Notes: generated from the letters alone by a model not told the origin. A stretch of 64,000 bases of DNA from Niastella sp. (GCA_017744515.1 JAGIBF010000005.1:42640-106639); one strand, 5' to 3'. Positions 53,603 through 63,294 are shown, numbered from the stretch's first letter. Program-made: numbers and translations.

Positions 53603-55990
53603 CTAAAATTTAAAGTTCCAGGTGACGCCTGGTAAAATGGGAAACAGAAATACTTTCTTTCCCTGAATGGTTTGTTCATCCTCCTGCACATCCATATAAA
53701 TAAAATAGGGGTTCTGCCTATTGTAAATATTATAGAGGCTAAATATCCAACTGCTTTTAAAGCGTTTGGTGCTATTCGGTTTTGGTGTATAGGTAAACGA
53801 AAGGTCAACTCTGTGATAAGCCGGCATTCGATAATCGTTGATCTTATCGTACTGGTTCAGGCTGGTAAAGACCGGTTTCTTTTCGTATTCGTTGTAGCCA
53901 AGGTTATATACAAATCTTCCAGTGGGCATGGTCAATGCATTGCCGGTGCCATATACAAAAACTCCTGAAGCATCCCATTTGCTGCTGAGTTTATAATTGG
54001 CCACCACGCTTACATCATGTGTACGATCGTAGCGGTAAGGAAATGGTTTGCCGTCGTTCATAGCAGGGAATGTACGTTCTGTACGGCTCAGTGTATATCC
54101 GATCCAGCCAGTAAGCCTTCCGGTCTTTTTCTGAAAAAAAAGTTCAAGGCCATAGGCTTTACCTGATCCGAAGATCATTTCGCCTTCGATGTTCTGGTTC
54201 AGCAATAAGCGGGCCCCGGGTTTAAACTCCAGCTGGTTGGACATGGTTTTGTAATAGGCTTCTGCACTCATTTCATAAGCGCCGTTGCCAAGGTCTTTAA
54301 AAAAACCTGCTGCCACCTGCTGGGCCTTGGCCGGCTCAATAAGGCTGCCTGATGGCACCCAGAGATCGCTGGGGAATGTTGCAGCGCTGGTGGTGGCCAG
54401 GTGGAGGTATTGTATGGTACGTGTGTAGGATACTTTGATGCTGGCTTTTCCTGGCAGGCGATACAACGCACTAAAGCGAGGCTCAGGATAATGGTAGCGC
54501 GCTATGCTTTGCCCTTTTCCATATCGCTCTGTTTCACCAGTGGGTGATCCGTCCGGACCATATAGCACACGTTCGGTTGGCCCCACCTGGTTGAAATAGC
54601 TGTAGCGTAATCCTGCTATAATGTTCAGCTGTGGTGTGATGTTGAGATCTGTGCTCACATAGGCGGCTGCTTCGCGTGCATACTGGTCTGTGATGGAGGT
54701 CTTGAATTCCTGCACTCCGGCATTCGAGCTTCCTGCGCCGGGGCGAAATTCATGAAGGGTATATAACAGTCCCCATTTCCATTTCATCCAACTGCTGGCG
54801 GTATAGGTCCAGTCGTTCTTCAGCTGGTAATCGGTGAGCCCGGAGGAGAAAACGAATCCATTGATGCCAAAGGATACTTTGGTATCGAGGTTGAAATCAT
54901 TGCGCACTAATGCCAATTCCTGTTTCAGCTTTTTATTCAATTGTTGTTTCCAGGAAAGGCCGAGGATCGTATTGCCCCATACTGCATTGAAGCGGCGTTC
55001 AGGACCGTCTTCGTCATCATCTACAAAGTTGAAGTCGTCTTTACCGTGGTAGAAAGTAAGGTATAGTGCATTGTTTTTATTGAGCTGATAATCGGCCTTG
55101 AAGTTGACGTCGTAAAAGTAGTACCCGTTATCGCCAATGGTGTCGCGGGCAAATAGTTTGGCCACCTGGTCAATATACGTGCGCCGGGCGCTGAGGATGA
55201 AAGAGGATTTGCCTTTCACAATAGGGCCTTCGAGGGAAACACGGGATGATATCAACCCTATGCCGCCGCTTCCTTTCAAGGTGTCTTTGTTTCCGTCACG
55301 GGTATCCACGGCTATCACACTGCTGAGACGACCACCGTATTCGGCCGGTATGCCGCCTTTAATGACTTCAATATTTTTTACCGCTTCGCCATTGAAGACG
55401 CTGAAAAATCCGAGCAGGTGATTGGGATTGTAAACGGGTATGCCATCCAATAGTACCAGGTTTTGATCAGGCCCACCGCCACGTACATAAATACCCGCAC
55501 TCGCCTCTCCCCCGCTTTTAATGCCGGGCAACAGGGTGATGGTCTTTAGTGGATCAATTTCCCCAAATACAACGGGAAGTTTCTTAATCTGTGCAATGTT
55601 CAGTGACTGGGTGCTCATCTGGTTGCGGTGCACATTGGCGCTTGCTGTAACCACTACATTTGTCAACAGGCTTTCGCGTGATCGTAAAAGTACCTGGATA
55701 GTGGTATCTCTGTAAAGTGAGATGGTGAAGGAATTGGCATAGTGGCCTACGGCCGAGATGGTGATGCGATGAATGCCGGATGGTAATTGTATAACAATAT
55801 TCCCTGATGAATCTGCGACCTTTTCCTGTTTGTTGATCTTCAAGGTCGCGTTGCTCACCGGGATCTGTGCGCTATCCGCCACCTGTATTGTCAAAGTATG
55901 GTTTTGTGCATAGCCAGCTTGCGCTCCTATACTCAATATCATCAACACCAGGTAACGGATAAAGTGGTTGGTCTTGGTCACTGCTCTCAT
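53603..55990 (-). CDS. TonB-dependent receptor with carboxypeptidase-regulatory-like domain
   Basis: A 795-residue outer-membrane protein. Signal peptide ending AGYAQN, then a CarboxypepD_reg-like domain (about 30-110), the plug (about 120-225; VFGEIDPLKTITLLPGIKSGGEASAG and RGGGPDQNLVLLDGIPVYNPNH) and a barrel ending FPILPGVTWNFKF. The plug wording fits the group paired with DUF4249 proteins and not SusC. It takes up an unknown ligand, perhaps a siderophore or peptide. Confidence 0.93.
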   Translation of the reverse strand: MRAVTKTNHFIRYLVLMILSIGAQAGYAQNHTLTIQVADSAQIPVSNATLKINKQEKVADSSGNIVIQLPSGIHRITISAVGHYANSFTISLYRDTTIQVLLRSRESLLTNVVVTASANVHRNQMSTQSLNIAQIKKLPVVFGEIDPLKTITLLPGIKSGGEASAGIYVRGGGPDQNLVLLDGIPVYNPNHLLGFFSVFNGEAVKNIEVIKGGIPAEYGGRLSSVIAVDTRDGNKDTLKGSGGIGLISSRVSLEGPIVKGKSSFILSARRTYIDQVAKLFARDTIGDNGYYFYDVNFKADYQLNKNNALYLTFYHGKDDFNFVDDDEDGPERRFNAVWGNTILGLSWKQQLNKKLKQELALVRNDFNLDTKVSFGINGFVFSSGLTDYQLKNDWTYTASSWMKWKWGLLYTLHEFRPGAGSSNAGVQEFKTSITDQYAREAAAYVSTDLNITPQLNIIAGLRYSYFNQVGPTERVLYGPDGSPTGETERYGKGQSIARYHYPEPRFSALYRLPGKASIKVSYTRTIQYLHLATTSAATFPSDLWVPSGSLIEPAKAQQVAAGFFKDLGNGAYEMSAEAYYKTMSNQLEFKPGARLLLNQNIEGEMIFGSGKAYGLELFFQKKTGRLTGWIGYTLSRTERTFPAMNDGKPFPYRYDRTHDVSVVANYKLSSKWDASGVFVYGTGNALTMPTGRFVYNLGYNEYEKKPVFTSLNQYDKINDYRMPAYHRVDLSFTYTPKPNSTKRFKSSWIFSLYNIYNRQNPYFIYMDVQEDEQTIQGKKVFLFPILPGVTWNFKF

Positions 55991-56051
55991 GCCTAAGCTA
56001 AGTTAACCATTTAGCCGTTTAGCAGGCAAAGACCGGACCGGGATTATTTGG

Positions 56052-56140
56052 GTAAAGTTGAAAAGTTAACAGGTTAAAAAGTTGATAAGAGGGTTGACTG
56101 GTTGATAAAGTTAACAGGTTGATATGGTGAGGGTTAAAGG
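56052..56140 (+). repeat. GTTGA/GTTAA tandem array
   Basis: About nine units of GTTGA or GTTAA with 4-8 base spacers, and a repeated AAGTTAACAGGTT block (56066 and 56108 regions). It is a longer relative of 17971-18006. Confidence 0.6.
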
Positions 56141-56145
56141 AATAC

Positions 56146-56191
56146 AAAAAACAACAAGGGTGAGCCGCTTTTGAAGGCGACCCACCCTTTT
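56146..56191 (-). terminator. Covarying hairpin repeat, copy 3, acting as terminator
   Basis: On the minus strand GGGTGGGTCGC pairs with GCGGCTCACCC (about 11 pairs with two G-U) and is followed by TTGTTGTTTTTTG, about 95 bases after the stop of the efflux operon. Its flanks match copies 1 and 2. Confidence 0.65.
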
Positions 56192-56278
56192 GGACTTGCC
56201 GTACTTTTGGGTTCTCTTAATCTTCGAAAAAAAAGCTCGTTTATGGGTGTTGAATGTTCTGCTTTGTTTGTGACTATC

Positions 56279-57709
56279 CTATTTCCACCCGCCTCCGAGG
56301 GAGCGGTACAATTCTACCACGGCTCCCAACTGGCTGCGTTGGATGGCTGCGAGATTCAATTCGGCCTGCAGTGCGTTGGTCTGAGCCGTGATCACCTCGA
56401 GGTAGTTGGCCATATCGCTCTTGAAAAGCAATTGTGCATTGCCAACAGCCTGTTTTAAGGTATCGACCTGGTTGCCGGCCAACTCTCGTTGTTCTTTCAG
56501 TTTTTCCACCTGCACCAGCGCGTTACTCACTTCACCGGTAGCCAGCAGCACTGACTGCCTGAACTGTATAACTGCCTGCTCTCTTTCGATCTTGGCTATT
56601 TCAAATTGCGTTTTCAGTTGTTTCTGCCTGAATACCGGCTGCAATATAGTTCCTGCTGCCAGTCCGAATAATGAACCAGGAATATTGAACCAGTTGCTTG
56701 ATTTGAAGGACTCAAGACCTGTACCTGCCGTGATCGTAAACGCAGGGTACATATTGGCTTGTGCCACACCTACCTGCGCATTGGCCATTACAAGGGCCAA
56801 TTCGGTAGTACGTACATCCGGCCTCCGGCTTACCATCGCTACCGGCAACCCGGTAGACAAGTTGGTGGGGAGGGCCAGATCGTTCAACGATGCAGCACGG
56901 GCTACCGCGCCGGGCAACTGGCCTGTCAATACCTGGAGGGCGTTTTCCTGCATGGCAATGTCCTGTTCCAGCTGTGGGATCAATAAGGCGGTGGTTTGTT
57001 TTTGTGCTTCGGCCTGGCGCACTGCCAGTGTGGTTACCACGCCTCCATCTCTCAGTAAGCGGGTAACGTTGACAAATGTATCATTGAGTGCAAGGTTGTT
57101 GCGTGCAATGATCAATTGTCTGTCGAGCATCAGCAGGTTGTAATAGCCTTGTGCGATGCTGGACACCAGTTGTGTTTGTACAGCCTTGGCGGCTTCCTGT
57201 GTTTGCAGGTATTGGGCCAGAACAGTCTCTTTCTGTCCGCGTATCTTTCCCCAGATATCTGCTTCCCAGGAAATGTTAGCCAGTATCTGGTAGTTCTCTA
57301 TGTATGATTTACCTAAGAAGGCGCTGGCGCTAAGTCCGTTCAAACTATTGTCTGATGGACGGTTAATGGCTCCCGTTACCTGCAGGTCGACCTTTGGCAG
57401 CTGGAGCAATTTGGCTTGTTTTGCCTGGGCATTGGCAATGTCGATTCTTTTGATGGCTACCTGCAGATCATTGTTGTAAGTAATGCCGCGGGTAATCAGC
57501 TCCTGCAATGTTGGATCGGTAAAGAACTCTTTCCAGGCAATATCTGCGATACTGTTGGTATCGGCAAAGCTCTGTGCCTGCGCTGTGTTGCTGCTGAACT
57601 GTTGCGGCAGTTGTACCTGGGGACGCTGGTATTCCTTACCTAACTTACATCCCACCAATACCACAGCGACGAAGGCAGCTATATAAAAGTGAATATGCTT
57701 CTGTTGCAT
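56279..57709 (-). CDS. Outer membrane factor of RND efflux (OprM/NodT-like lipoprotein)
   Basis: A 476-residue lipoprotein with lipobox VVLVGC. OprM features follow: CKLGKEYQRPQVQLP, the helix pairs (GITYNNDLQVAIKRIDIANAQ, LQVTGAINRPSDN), LTGQLPGAVARA, the central SRRPDVRTTELALVMANAQVG (order as in the family) and GGGWK at the end. It is the exit duct for the upstream AcrB-type pump. A 78-base gap with a strong hairpin lies between the two genes. Confidence 0.95.
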   Translation of the reverse strand: MQQKHIHFYIAAFVAVVLVGCKLGKEYQRPQVQLPQQFSSNTAQAQSFADTNSIADIAWKEFFTDPTLQELITRGITYNNDLQVAIKRIDIANAQAKQAKLLQLPKVDLQVTGAINRPSDNSLNGLSASAFLGKSYIENYQILANISWEADIWGKIRGQKETVLAQYLQTQEAAKAVQTQLVSSIAQGYYNLLMLDRQLIIARNNLALNDTFVNVTRLLRDGGVVTTLAVRQAEAQKQTTALLIPQLEQDIAMQENALQVLTGQLPGAVARAASLNDLALPTNLSTGLPVAMVSRRPDVRTTELALVMANAQVGVAQANMYPAFTITAGTGLESFKSSNWFNIPGSLFGLAAGTILQPVFRQKQLKTQFEIAKIEREQAVIQFRQSVLLATGEVSNALVQVEKLKEQRELAGNQVDTLKQAVGNAQLLFKSDMANYLEVITAQTNALQAELNLAAIQRSQLGAVVELYRSLGGGWK

Positions 57710-57752
57710 GGCGTATATCCGTTTTAATACGATTATTATTATTCTTTAAGAC

Positions 57753-57774
57753 CCCGCAGAGCAAGCTCTGCGGG
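57753..57774. repeat. Perfect hairpin between pump and outer membrane factor genes
   Basis: CCCGCAGAGC and GCTCTGCGGG, 10-bp arms with a 2-base loop. It shares CCCGCAGAGC with the motif at 40372. In this place it could lower expression of the last gene or protect the upstream message. Confidence 0.5.
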
Positions 57775-57787
57775 ATCAAATTTTATC

Positions 57788-60700
57788 TTATTCGCTCAGG
57801 CTGATCTCTCTTGGTCCTGTTCTGCCGGTTACTTTTTCCTGCAGGTACTGGAATATTACATAGAGTACAGGGATAATGAATATCCCTAACATCACCCCTG
57901 TCAACATTCCACCTACGGCACTGGTACCGATAGATGCGTTTCCTTTTGCTGAGGCGCCGTGTGTCCAGATCAATGGTAACAGACCAACGATGAACGCAAA
58001 GGAGGTCATGAGGATCGGACGTAACCTAAGCCTCGATGCTTCGAGTGCTGATTCAATCAGTCCCATGCCTGCCCTGCGACGTTGTACGGCATACTCCACG
58101 ATCAGGATAGCGTTCTTGGCCAACAGACCGATCAACATGATCAAACCGATCTGTACATATATATTACTTTCTATTCCGCCCCAACCGATGAAGGCGTACA
58201 CACCAAGTACACCGGTAGGAATGGTAAGGATAATAGCGAATGGCAGGATATAGCTCTCGTACTGGGCTGCCAGCAGGAAGAATACGAAGATGATACTGAG
58301 CAGGAAGATAAACCCTGTTTGTCCACCTGTCTTGATCTCTTCGCGTGTTACGCCTGTCCATTCGTATGCATATCCGCGTGGCAATACCTGTTTAGCTGTT
58401 TCTTCAATGGCCTTGATGGCATCACCGGTACTATATCCTGGTTTGGGTACTCCGTTGATGGTAACGGCATTGAACAGGTTGTTGCGGGTTACTGTTTCAG
58501 GTCCGTATACTCTTTTCAGCCTTACCAGTGATTTAGCCGGCACCATTTCTCCACTGCCGTTCTTTATATAAATGCCATCGAGTGAATTGGCATCGGTACG
58601 GTAAGACGGATCGGCTTGCGCCATAACGCGGTAGTATTTACCAAAGCGGTTGAAGTCGGACACGAAGCTACTTCCGTAGTAGATCTGCATGGTTTGCATC
58701 AGCTCGGTGATGGATACACCGAGTTGTTTTGCTTTTATATTGTCCACTTCGATCATGTACTGCGGGTTGGCAGTAGCAAAGGTGGTGAATGCATAAGCGA
58801 TCTCCGGTCTTTGCATCAGTGCGCCGATGAATGCCCAGGTAGTGTTGCCCAGTTTATCGAGGGGGCCGTTGCTCCTGTCCTGCAGCATGAACTCGAAACC
58901 GCTCACGTTACCAAATCCCTGTACGGTAGGGAAGTTGAAGAAGAAGGCATTCGCTCCTTTTATGCCTGCTACTTTTTGCGATATACCACCGGCGATCATG
59001 TCGGGGTCTTTCACTGCACCGCGGTCTTTATAGTCTTTCAATCGCACAAAACCCGCTGCATATGGTGATGCGTTGGCATTGCTGATAAAGTTGAGACCAT
59101 CGATCACGTAGTGGTGATTAGCCGCTGGTTCGTTCTTTATAATGTTCTCGATCTGTTGAGTTGCCTGTTTGGTCCTGTCGAGTGAACTACCGGGAGGCGT
59201 GTTCAATGCATACAGTACGAAACCCTGGTCTTCTGTAGGAATGAAGCCTGTAGGTGTTTTTCCGATCAGCCAGAAGCAGAGCACGCCTATGACAACAAGG
59301 CCTGTAAGGGGTACCCATTTGTGCTTGATGAGGAACTGCAGGCTCTTGATGTATTTATTGGTCATGCTGTTGAAGCCTGCATTGAAGGCTCCAAAGAAGC
59401 GGCCTGCAAATCCTTTTCTTTTGCCATGAACTTCTTCGTCATGTCCACCCTTCAGGAAGAGGGCGCAAAGGGCCGGACTCAGGGTCAACGCGTTTACCGC
59501 AGAGATCAGGATCGCGATGGCCAGGGTGAAGGCAAACTGCCTGTAGAATACACCGGCAGGGCCTTGCATGAAGCCTACGGGGATGAACACCGCCGCCATT
59601 ACGAGGGTAATAGAGATGATAGCCCCGGATATCTCACTCATGGACTGCACCGTTGCCGTGCGTGCCGGTAGTTTGGTACGCTCCATCTTCGAGTGTACCG
59701 CTTCCACCACCACGATGGCGTCATCCACCACGATACCGATGGCGAGTACCAAGGCGAAGAGGGTAAGCAGGTTGAGGGTAAATCCAAACAGCTGCATGAA
59801 AAAGAAGGTACCTATAATAGCCACCGGCACTGCAATAGCCGGTATCAATGTTGAACGGAAGTCCTGCAGGAAGAGAAACACCACGAGGAACACCAGCACG
59901 AAGGCGATCACCAGGGTTTCTGTTACCTGATCGATAGACGCATCCAGAAACTCTTTGGAGTTGAACATGATGGTGGTCTTTACGCCTTTGGGCAACGTGC
60001 GCTCGAAGTCTTTCAGCTGACGTTCTATCTCTGTAAGGATATCATTGGCGTTGGAACCTGCTGTCTGAAACACGGCAAACCCCGATACCGGATTGCCATC
60101 CATACGGCTATTGGTGGAATAGGTATAAGATCCAAACTGTACGCGGGCTACATCTTTCAGACGCAGCATGGATCCATCAGCATTGGCCTTGATCACAAAG
60201 TTCTCATAGTCTTCGTACTGGTTCAGCTTGCCTTTGTATTTAAGTACATACTCAAATGTTTCGGGGCTGCTTTGTCCAAGACGACCGGGCGCTGCTTCAA
60301 GGTTCTGGTCTCTGATCGCGTTCAGCACATCCTGTGGTGACAGGTTGTTGGCGATGAGGCGGTCGGGCTTCAACCAGATACGCATGGAATAATCCTTGGT
60401 ACCGAATACGAGGGCCTGGCCTACACCGGGTACCCGTTGTATCTGCGGGATCAGGTTGATCTTGATATAGTTTTCGAGAAACAGTTCATCGTATTGGGTA
60501 CTGTCTTCGCTCGACAGGGCCACGAACATGATGATACTGTTCTGAACTTTCTGGGTGGAGATACCTGCCTGTACTACTTCAGCAGGAACCTGGCTCACGG
60601 CCTTGGACACGCGGTTCTGTACGTTTACAGAAGCGATATCCGGATCGGTTCCCTGTTTGAAAAATACGGTGAGGGTCATGCTACCGTCGTTACTGGAGTT

Positions 60701-60940
60701 GGAAGTCATGTAGGTCATGTTTTCCACACCGTTGACGGCTTCTTCCAAAGGCGTGGCCACTGAACGGGCTACTACTTCGGCGTTGGCTCCCGGGTACAAG
60801 GCTGTTACCTGTACGCTGGGGGGCGCGATATCGGGAAAGAGTGTAACTGGCAGCGTATACAACGACAGACCGCCCAACAACAGCAATATGATGGACACGA
60901 CCGTTGATAAAACGGGCCTTTCAATGAATTTTCTAAGCAT
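57788..60940 (-). CDS. HAE1-type RND multidrug efflux pump (AcrB-like)
   Basis: A 1050-residue inner-membrane pump. The N-terminus MLRKFIERPVLSTVVSIIL and LPVTLFPDIAPPSVQV is typical, and TM4 has GIVVDDAIVVVEAV (about 400-413) with the two Asp of HAE pumps, in contrast to the DFG-D form of the CzcA pump in this window. Further motifs are GFIPTEDQGF and VGLLAKNAILIVEYA-type TM10 text. It exports drugs, dyes or solvents using the proton gradient. Confidence 0.97.
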   Translation of the reverse strand: MLRKFIERPVLSTVVSIILLLLGGLSLYTLPVTLFPDIAPPSVQVTALYPGANAEVVARSVATPLEEAVNGVENMTYMTSNSSNDGSMTLTVFFKQGTDPDIASVNVQNRVSKAVSQVPAEVVQAGISTQKVQNSIIMFVALSSEDSTQYDELFLENYIKINLIPQIQRVPGVGQALVFGTKDYSMRIWLKPDRLIANNLSPQDVLNAIRDQNLEAAPGRLGQSSPETFEYVLKYKGKLNQYEDYENFVIKANADGSMLRLKDVARVQFGSYTYSTNSRMDGNPVSGFAVFQTAGSNANDILTEIERQLKDFERTLPKGVKTTIMFNSKEFLDASIDQVTETLVIAFVLVFLVVFLFLQDFRSTLIPAIAVPVAIIGTFFFMQLFGFTLNLLTLFALVLAIGIVVDDAIVVVEAVHSKMERTKLPARTATVQSMSEISGAIISITLVMAAVFIPVGFMQGPAGVFYRQFAFTLAIAILISAVNALTLSPALCALFLKGGHDEEVHGKRKGFAGRFFGAFNAGFNSMTNKYIKSLQFLIKHKWVPLTGLVVIGVLCFWLIGKTPTGFIPTEDQGFVLYALNTPPGSSLDRTKQATQQIENIIKNEPAANHHYVIDGLNFISNANASPYAAGFVRLKDYKDRGAVKDPDMIAGGISQKVAGIKGANAFFFNFPTVQGFGNVSGFEFMLQDRSNGPLDKLGNTTWAFIGALMQRPEIAYAFTTFATANPQYMIEVDNIKAKQLGVSITELMQTMQIYYGSSFVSDFNRFGKYYRVMAQADPSYRTDANSLDGIYIKNGSGEMVPAKSLVRLKRVYGPETVTRNNLFNAVTINGVPKPGYSTGDAIKAIEETAKQVLPRGYAYEWTGVTREEIKTGGQTGFIFLLSIIFVFFLLAAQYESYILPFAIILTIPTGVLGVYAFIGWGGIESNIYVQIGLIMLIGLLAKNAILIVEYAVQRRRAGMGLIESALEASRLRLRPILMTSFAFIVGLLPLIWTHGASAKGNASIGTSAVGGMLTGVMLGIFIIPVLYVIFQYLQEKVTGRTGPREISLSE

Positions 60941-60950
60941 GGGAGGAAAA

Positions 60951-61014
60951 GTTAGAATCCAGAATACAGAATTCAGAATACAGAATTTGGAAATGCAGTA
61001 TTCGGAATGCAGTA
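60951..61014 (+). repeat. CAGAATN tandem array
   Basis: About eight units of 7-8 bases (CAGAATA, CAGAATTC, CAGAATTTGG, GCAGTATTCGGAATGCAGT) between the pump and adaptor genes. Confidence 0.55.
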
Positions 61015-61049
61015 AGCGCCTGCTGCGTCTGGTTTCCGGATTTAATTAT

Positions 61050-62267
61050 TTACAATGGCTTTACTTTTAATAAACTGTCGGCAGAGATAGGTTGCGGCAC
61101 AATCACCATTCCATCCTGCAGGTTGCCGGTGCCTGCGAATACGATCTTCTCACCAGGCTTGAGACCACTTTCCACAAAGTACCAGGCAGGTGTTTTGCCT
61201 GCGATGCCAATGGGCTTGCTGGCCACTTTATTGCTATCGCCTACTACGAATACAAATACTTTGTCCTGTATTTCGAAAGTAGCTTCCTGTGGTACTACTA
61301 CTACCTGTGCCAGCTGTTGTGGTATTCTCACTTTACCAGTATTGCCGGTGCGGAGCATACCGCCTGCATTGGGGAAAGTAGCGCGGAAGGCGATAGTTCC
61401 TGTAGTTCTGTCGAACTGGCCTTCAACTGTCGATATCTTACCTTTTTCGGAGTATACACTGTTATCAGCCAGGAGCAATTCAACGGCAGGCACTTTCTTA
61501 ACTTTCTCTTCGATGGTATTGCCGGCGAATTGCTGTTTGAAGGTGATGAAGTCAGGCTCACTCATAGAGAAGTAAGCGTACATTTCATTGATCTCAGACA
61601 ACACTGTCAATGGCATGGCTTCTCCTTTTCCTACCAGGCTACCGGTTTTGTAAGGGATGCGGCCGATGTATCCGCTCACTGGTGCGGTGATGTAAGTATA
61701 TCCTACGTTGATGCGTGCGTTGCCTACACCCGCTTTGGCCTGCTCTTCTGCTGCTTTGGCAGCGTCGAGGGCAGCGCGGGCAGTTTTGAGCTGCACTTCG
61801 GAGATCACCTTGTTATCTACCAGTGGCACCAGACGATCTACTTCTACCTGTGCTCTCTGCACGTTGGCTTGTGCAGCCAGTACGCTTGACTGAGCGCTAT
61901 TGAGTGCTTCGTTGTAAATGCGGTCATTGATCTTGAACAATGGCTGACCTGCTTTTACATAAGCGCCTTCATCTACATAGATCTTTTCGAGGTAGCCTTC
62001 TACCTGTGGGCGGATCTCTACGTTCACCCGTCCTTCGAGTGAAGCTGAGTATTCTTTGAAAGTTGTAGCGGGTGATGTAACAACTGCTACTACAGGCAGC
62101 TGCGGAGGAGGCATGGCCCCATAGGCAGCTCCGGGTGCGGCTGAAGAGCCACAGCTATATAGTATGATGGATACAACAGCACCCAGGAAAATGTGACCCA
62201 GCGGTGCAACGACACGATGCATGGCCGGGCTGACGGAAACGGTTGGTTTGTTAGTTCTTCTATTCAT
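61050..62267 (-). CDS. RND efflux periplasmic adaptor (AcrA-like lipoprotein)
   Basis: A 405-residue adaptor with lipobox ILYSC. Order: lipoyl half (EGYLEKIYVDEGAYVKAGQPLF), alpha-hairpin (about 105-170), second lipoyl half (GYTYITAPVSGYIGRIPYKTG), beta-barrel (FRATFPNAGGMLRTGNTGKV) and membrane-proximal domain. It links the pump to OprM. The ATG at 62267 (MNRRTNK) is used; an ATG at 62282 adds five residues. The two genes after it follow in the same direction. Confidence 0.94.
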   Translation of the reverse strand: MNRRTNKPTVSVSPAMHRVVAPLGHIFLGAVVSIILYSCGSSAAPGAAYGAMPPPQLPVVAVVTSPATTFKEYSASLEGRVNVEIRPQVEGYLEKIYVDEGAYVKAGQPLFKINDRIYNEALNSAQSSVLAAQANVQRAQVEVDRLVPLVDNKVISEVQLKTARAALDAAKAAEEQAKAGVGNARINVGYTYITAPVSGYIGRIPYKTGSLVGKGEAMPLTVLSEINEMYAYFSMSEPDFITFKQQFAGNTIEEKVKKVPAVELLLADNSVYSEKGKISTVEGQFDRTTGTIAFRATFPNAGGMLRTGNTGKVRIPQQLAQVVVVPQEATFEIQDKVFVFVVGDSNKVASKPIGIAGKTPAWYFVESGLKPGEKIVFAGTGNLQDGMVIVPQPISADSLLKVKPL

Positions 62268-62595
62268 CTTTGTGTATTGCATAACAGGTTGTTTGCAGAA
62301 GCAGGGTTGCTTCCGGTTTTTATATAACAGGTGTATATTTCAATAATTTGCTTATGGCAAAAGCATGCAATCGACTTGAGTTTCTATCAGTCGGGCAGGA
62401 TAATCAATACCTATCTTTTCTACTACGAACGGATGGGACGAATTCGGACAAATCCCGGAAGTTATTTTTTCCGTTCTTCTGCCTGTGAGCTGGGCAGGTG
62501 GATCTGTTTGTTCATGGCTTTATCTTTCCCTTTCGTTACTGCTTATCCCAGCAAATGAAGTTGCGCCATCATTTACAAGGAGTCTACAGTAGTAG

Positions 62596-62603
62596 CAAAG
62601 CTA
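62596..62603 (-). promoter_or_regulatory. -7 box of the efflux operon
   Basis: On the minus strand TAGCTTTG, a perfect TAnnTTTG. It overlaps the first base pairs of the operator-like site at 62601-62613, so a bound repressor would block it. Confidence 0.5.
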
Positions 62604-62613
62604 ATTAAATTAG
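62601..62613. promoter_or_regulatory. TetR-type operator candidate CTAATTAAATTAG
   Basis: A perfect 6-1-6 inverted repeat of the form CTAA-N5-TTAG, also found at 62624 and 63295. Confidence 0.5.
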
Positions 62614-62623
62614 TCATCTACCA

Positions 62624-62636
62624 CTAAATAAATTAG
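62624..62636. promoter_or_regulatory. TetR-type operator candidate CTAAATAAATTAG
   Basis: A second CTAA-N5-TTAG site, 23 bases from the first. With the first it also makes a 17-bp hairpin (15 matches, 8-base loop) followed by TTCTTTTTTG on the plus strand. Confidence 0.45.
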
Positions 62637-62674
62637 CTTCTTTTTTGCACAGCGGGTAAATTTTTATTCCTGTA

Positions 62675-63283
62675 CTATGCCAGGTTTTTAATAAACCCTT
62701 CTATTGCATCATCCATTACCATTTTATTAAGTACTTCCGACACATCAGAAGTTCTCATCATTTTAATCGAGATCAGCCCATGAATAACGGACCAGAAGGT
62801 GTGGGTCTTCAGGCACACACTATCTTCTGTTTGCTTGTTGTTCTTTTCCAGGATGACGGATATAGGATCCGCCACGAGGCTCCTGAAGCTGATCTTTTCG
62901 GGTTGGCAGTTGCAGTCGTCGACCTCATTGCAGGGTATGCCGAGGTTGAACATCACCTGGTAATACTCCTTGTTCTTAAAGGCGAAATTCCAGTAGGCAT
63001 CTGCCATGGCTTTCAACTGCTGGGCGGGGTCGGTATGCCTGCTCTTAGCCTGTTGCATTTTTTTGGCCAACAGACAAAAGCCTTCTTTGGCAAACTCCAA
63101 CAGAATGCATTCCTTGTTCACAAAATGGTCATATACCACTGGCACGCTGTACTCTATAGCATCGGCGATCTTACGGATGGAGAGTGCTTGCCACCCTTCT
63201 TCCTTTACGATCTGCCACGCTGTGGCGAGTATATTGGAGCGTACCTCCTCTTTTTGCCGTAACCGTCTTTCTGATATTCCCAT
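62675..63283 (-). CDS. TetR/AcrR family transcriptional regulator
   Basis: A 202-residue regulator. The DNA-binding part (about 1-60) reads KEEVRSNILATAWQIVKEEG, LSIRKIADAIEYSVPVVYDHF. The rest is a ligand-binding helical domain that has an unusual VDDCNCQ stretch (about 130). It heads the efflux operon and has an operator-like palindrome 11 bases before its start. The ATG at 63283 (MGISERRL) is chosen; an upstream start at 63388 crosses the promoter. It probably represses itself and the pump genes. Confidence 0.93.
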   Translation of the reverse strand: MGISERRLRQKEEVRSNILATAWQIVKEEGWQALSIRKIADAIEYSVPVVYDHFVNKECILLEFAKEGFCLLAKKMQQAKSRHTDPAQQLKAMADAYWNFAFKNKEYYQVMFNLGIPCNEVDDCNCQPEKISFRSLVADPISVILEKNNKQTEDSVCLKTHTFWSVIHGLISIKMMRTSDVSEVLNKMVMDDAIEGFIKNLA

Positions 63284-63294
63284 CGTTATTTTTC

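Larger units (their letters stand above)
62283..62674. other. Leader and control region of the efflux operon
   Basis: About 400 bases with no gene between tetR and the adaptor gene. Near the tetR end it holds a -7 box and two operator-like sites; the rest, about 300 bases, would be an untranslated leader, in which I see no clear structure. Confidence 0.55.

Noticed and set aside
61092..61889. Open frame of 265 codons on the plus strand
   Set aside because: Antisense to the AcrA-like adaptor gene; no family features.
62331..62558. 75-codon frame in the efflux operon leader
   Set aside because: Wrong strand for a leader peptide and no ribosome-friendly context or family features.
62601..62646. 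Plus-strand terminator (hairpin followed by TTCTTTTTTG)
   Set aside because: No plus-strand gene ends here; the two arms are better read as two separate dyad sites in the control region of the efflux operon.
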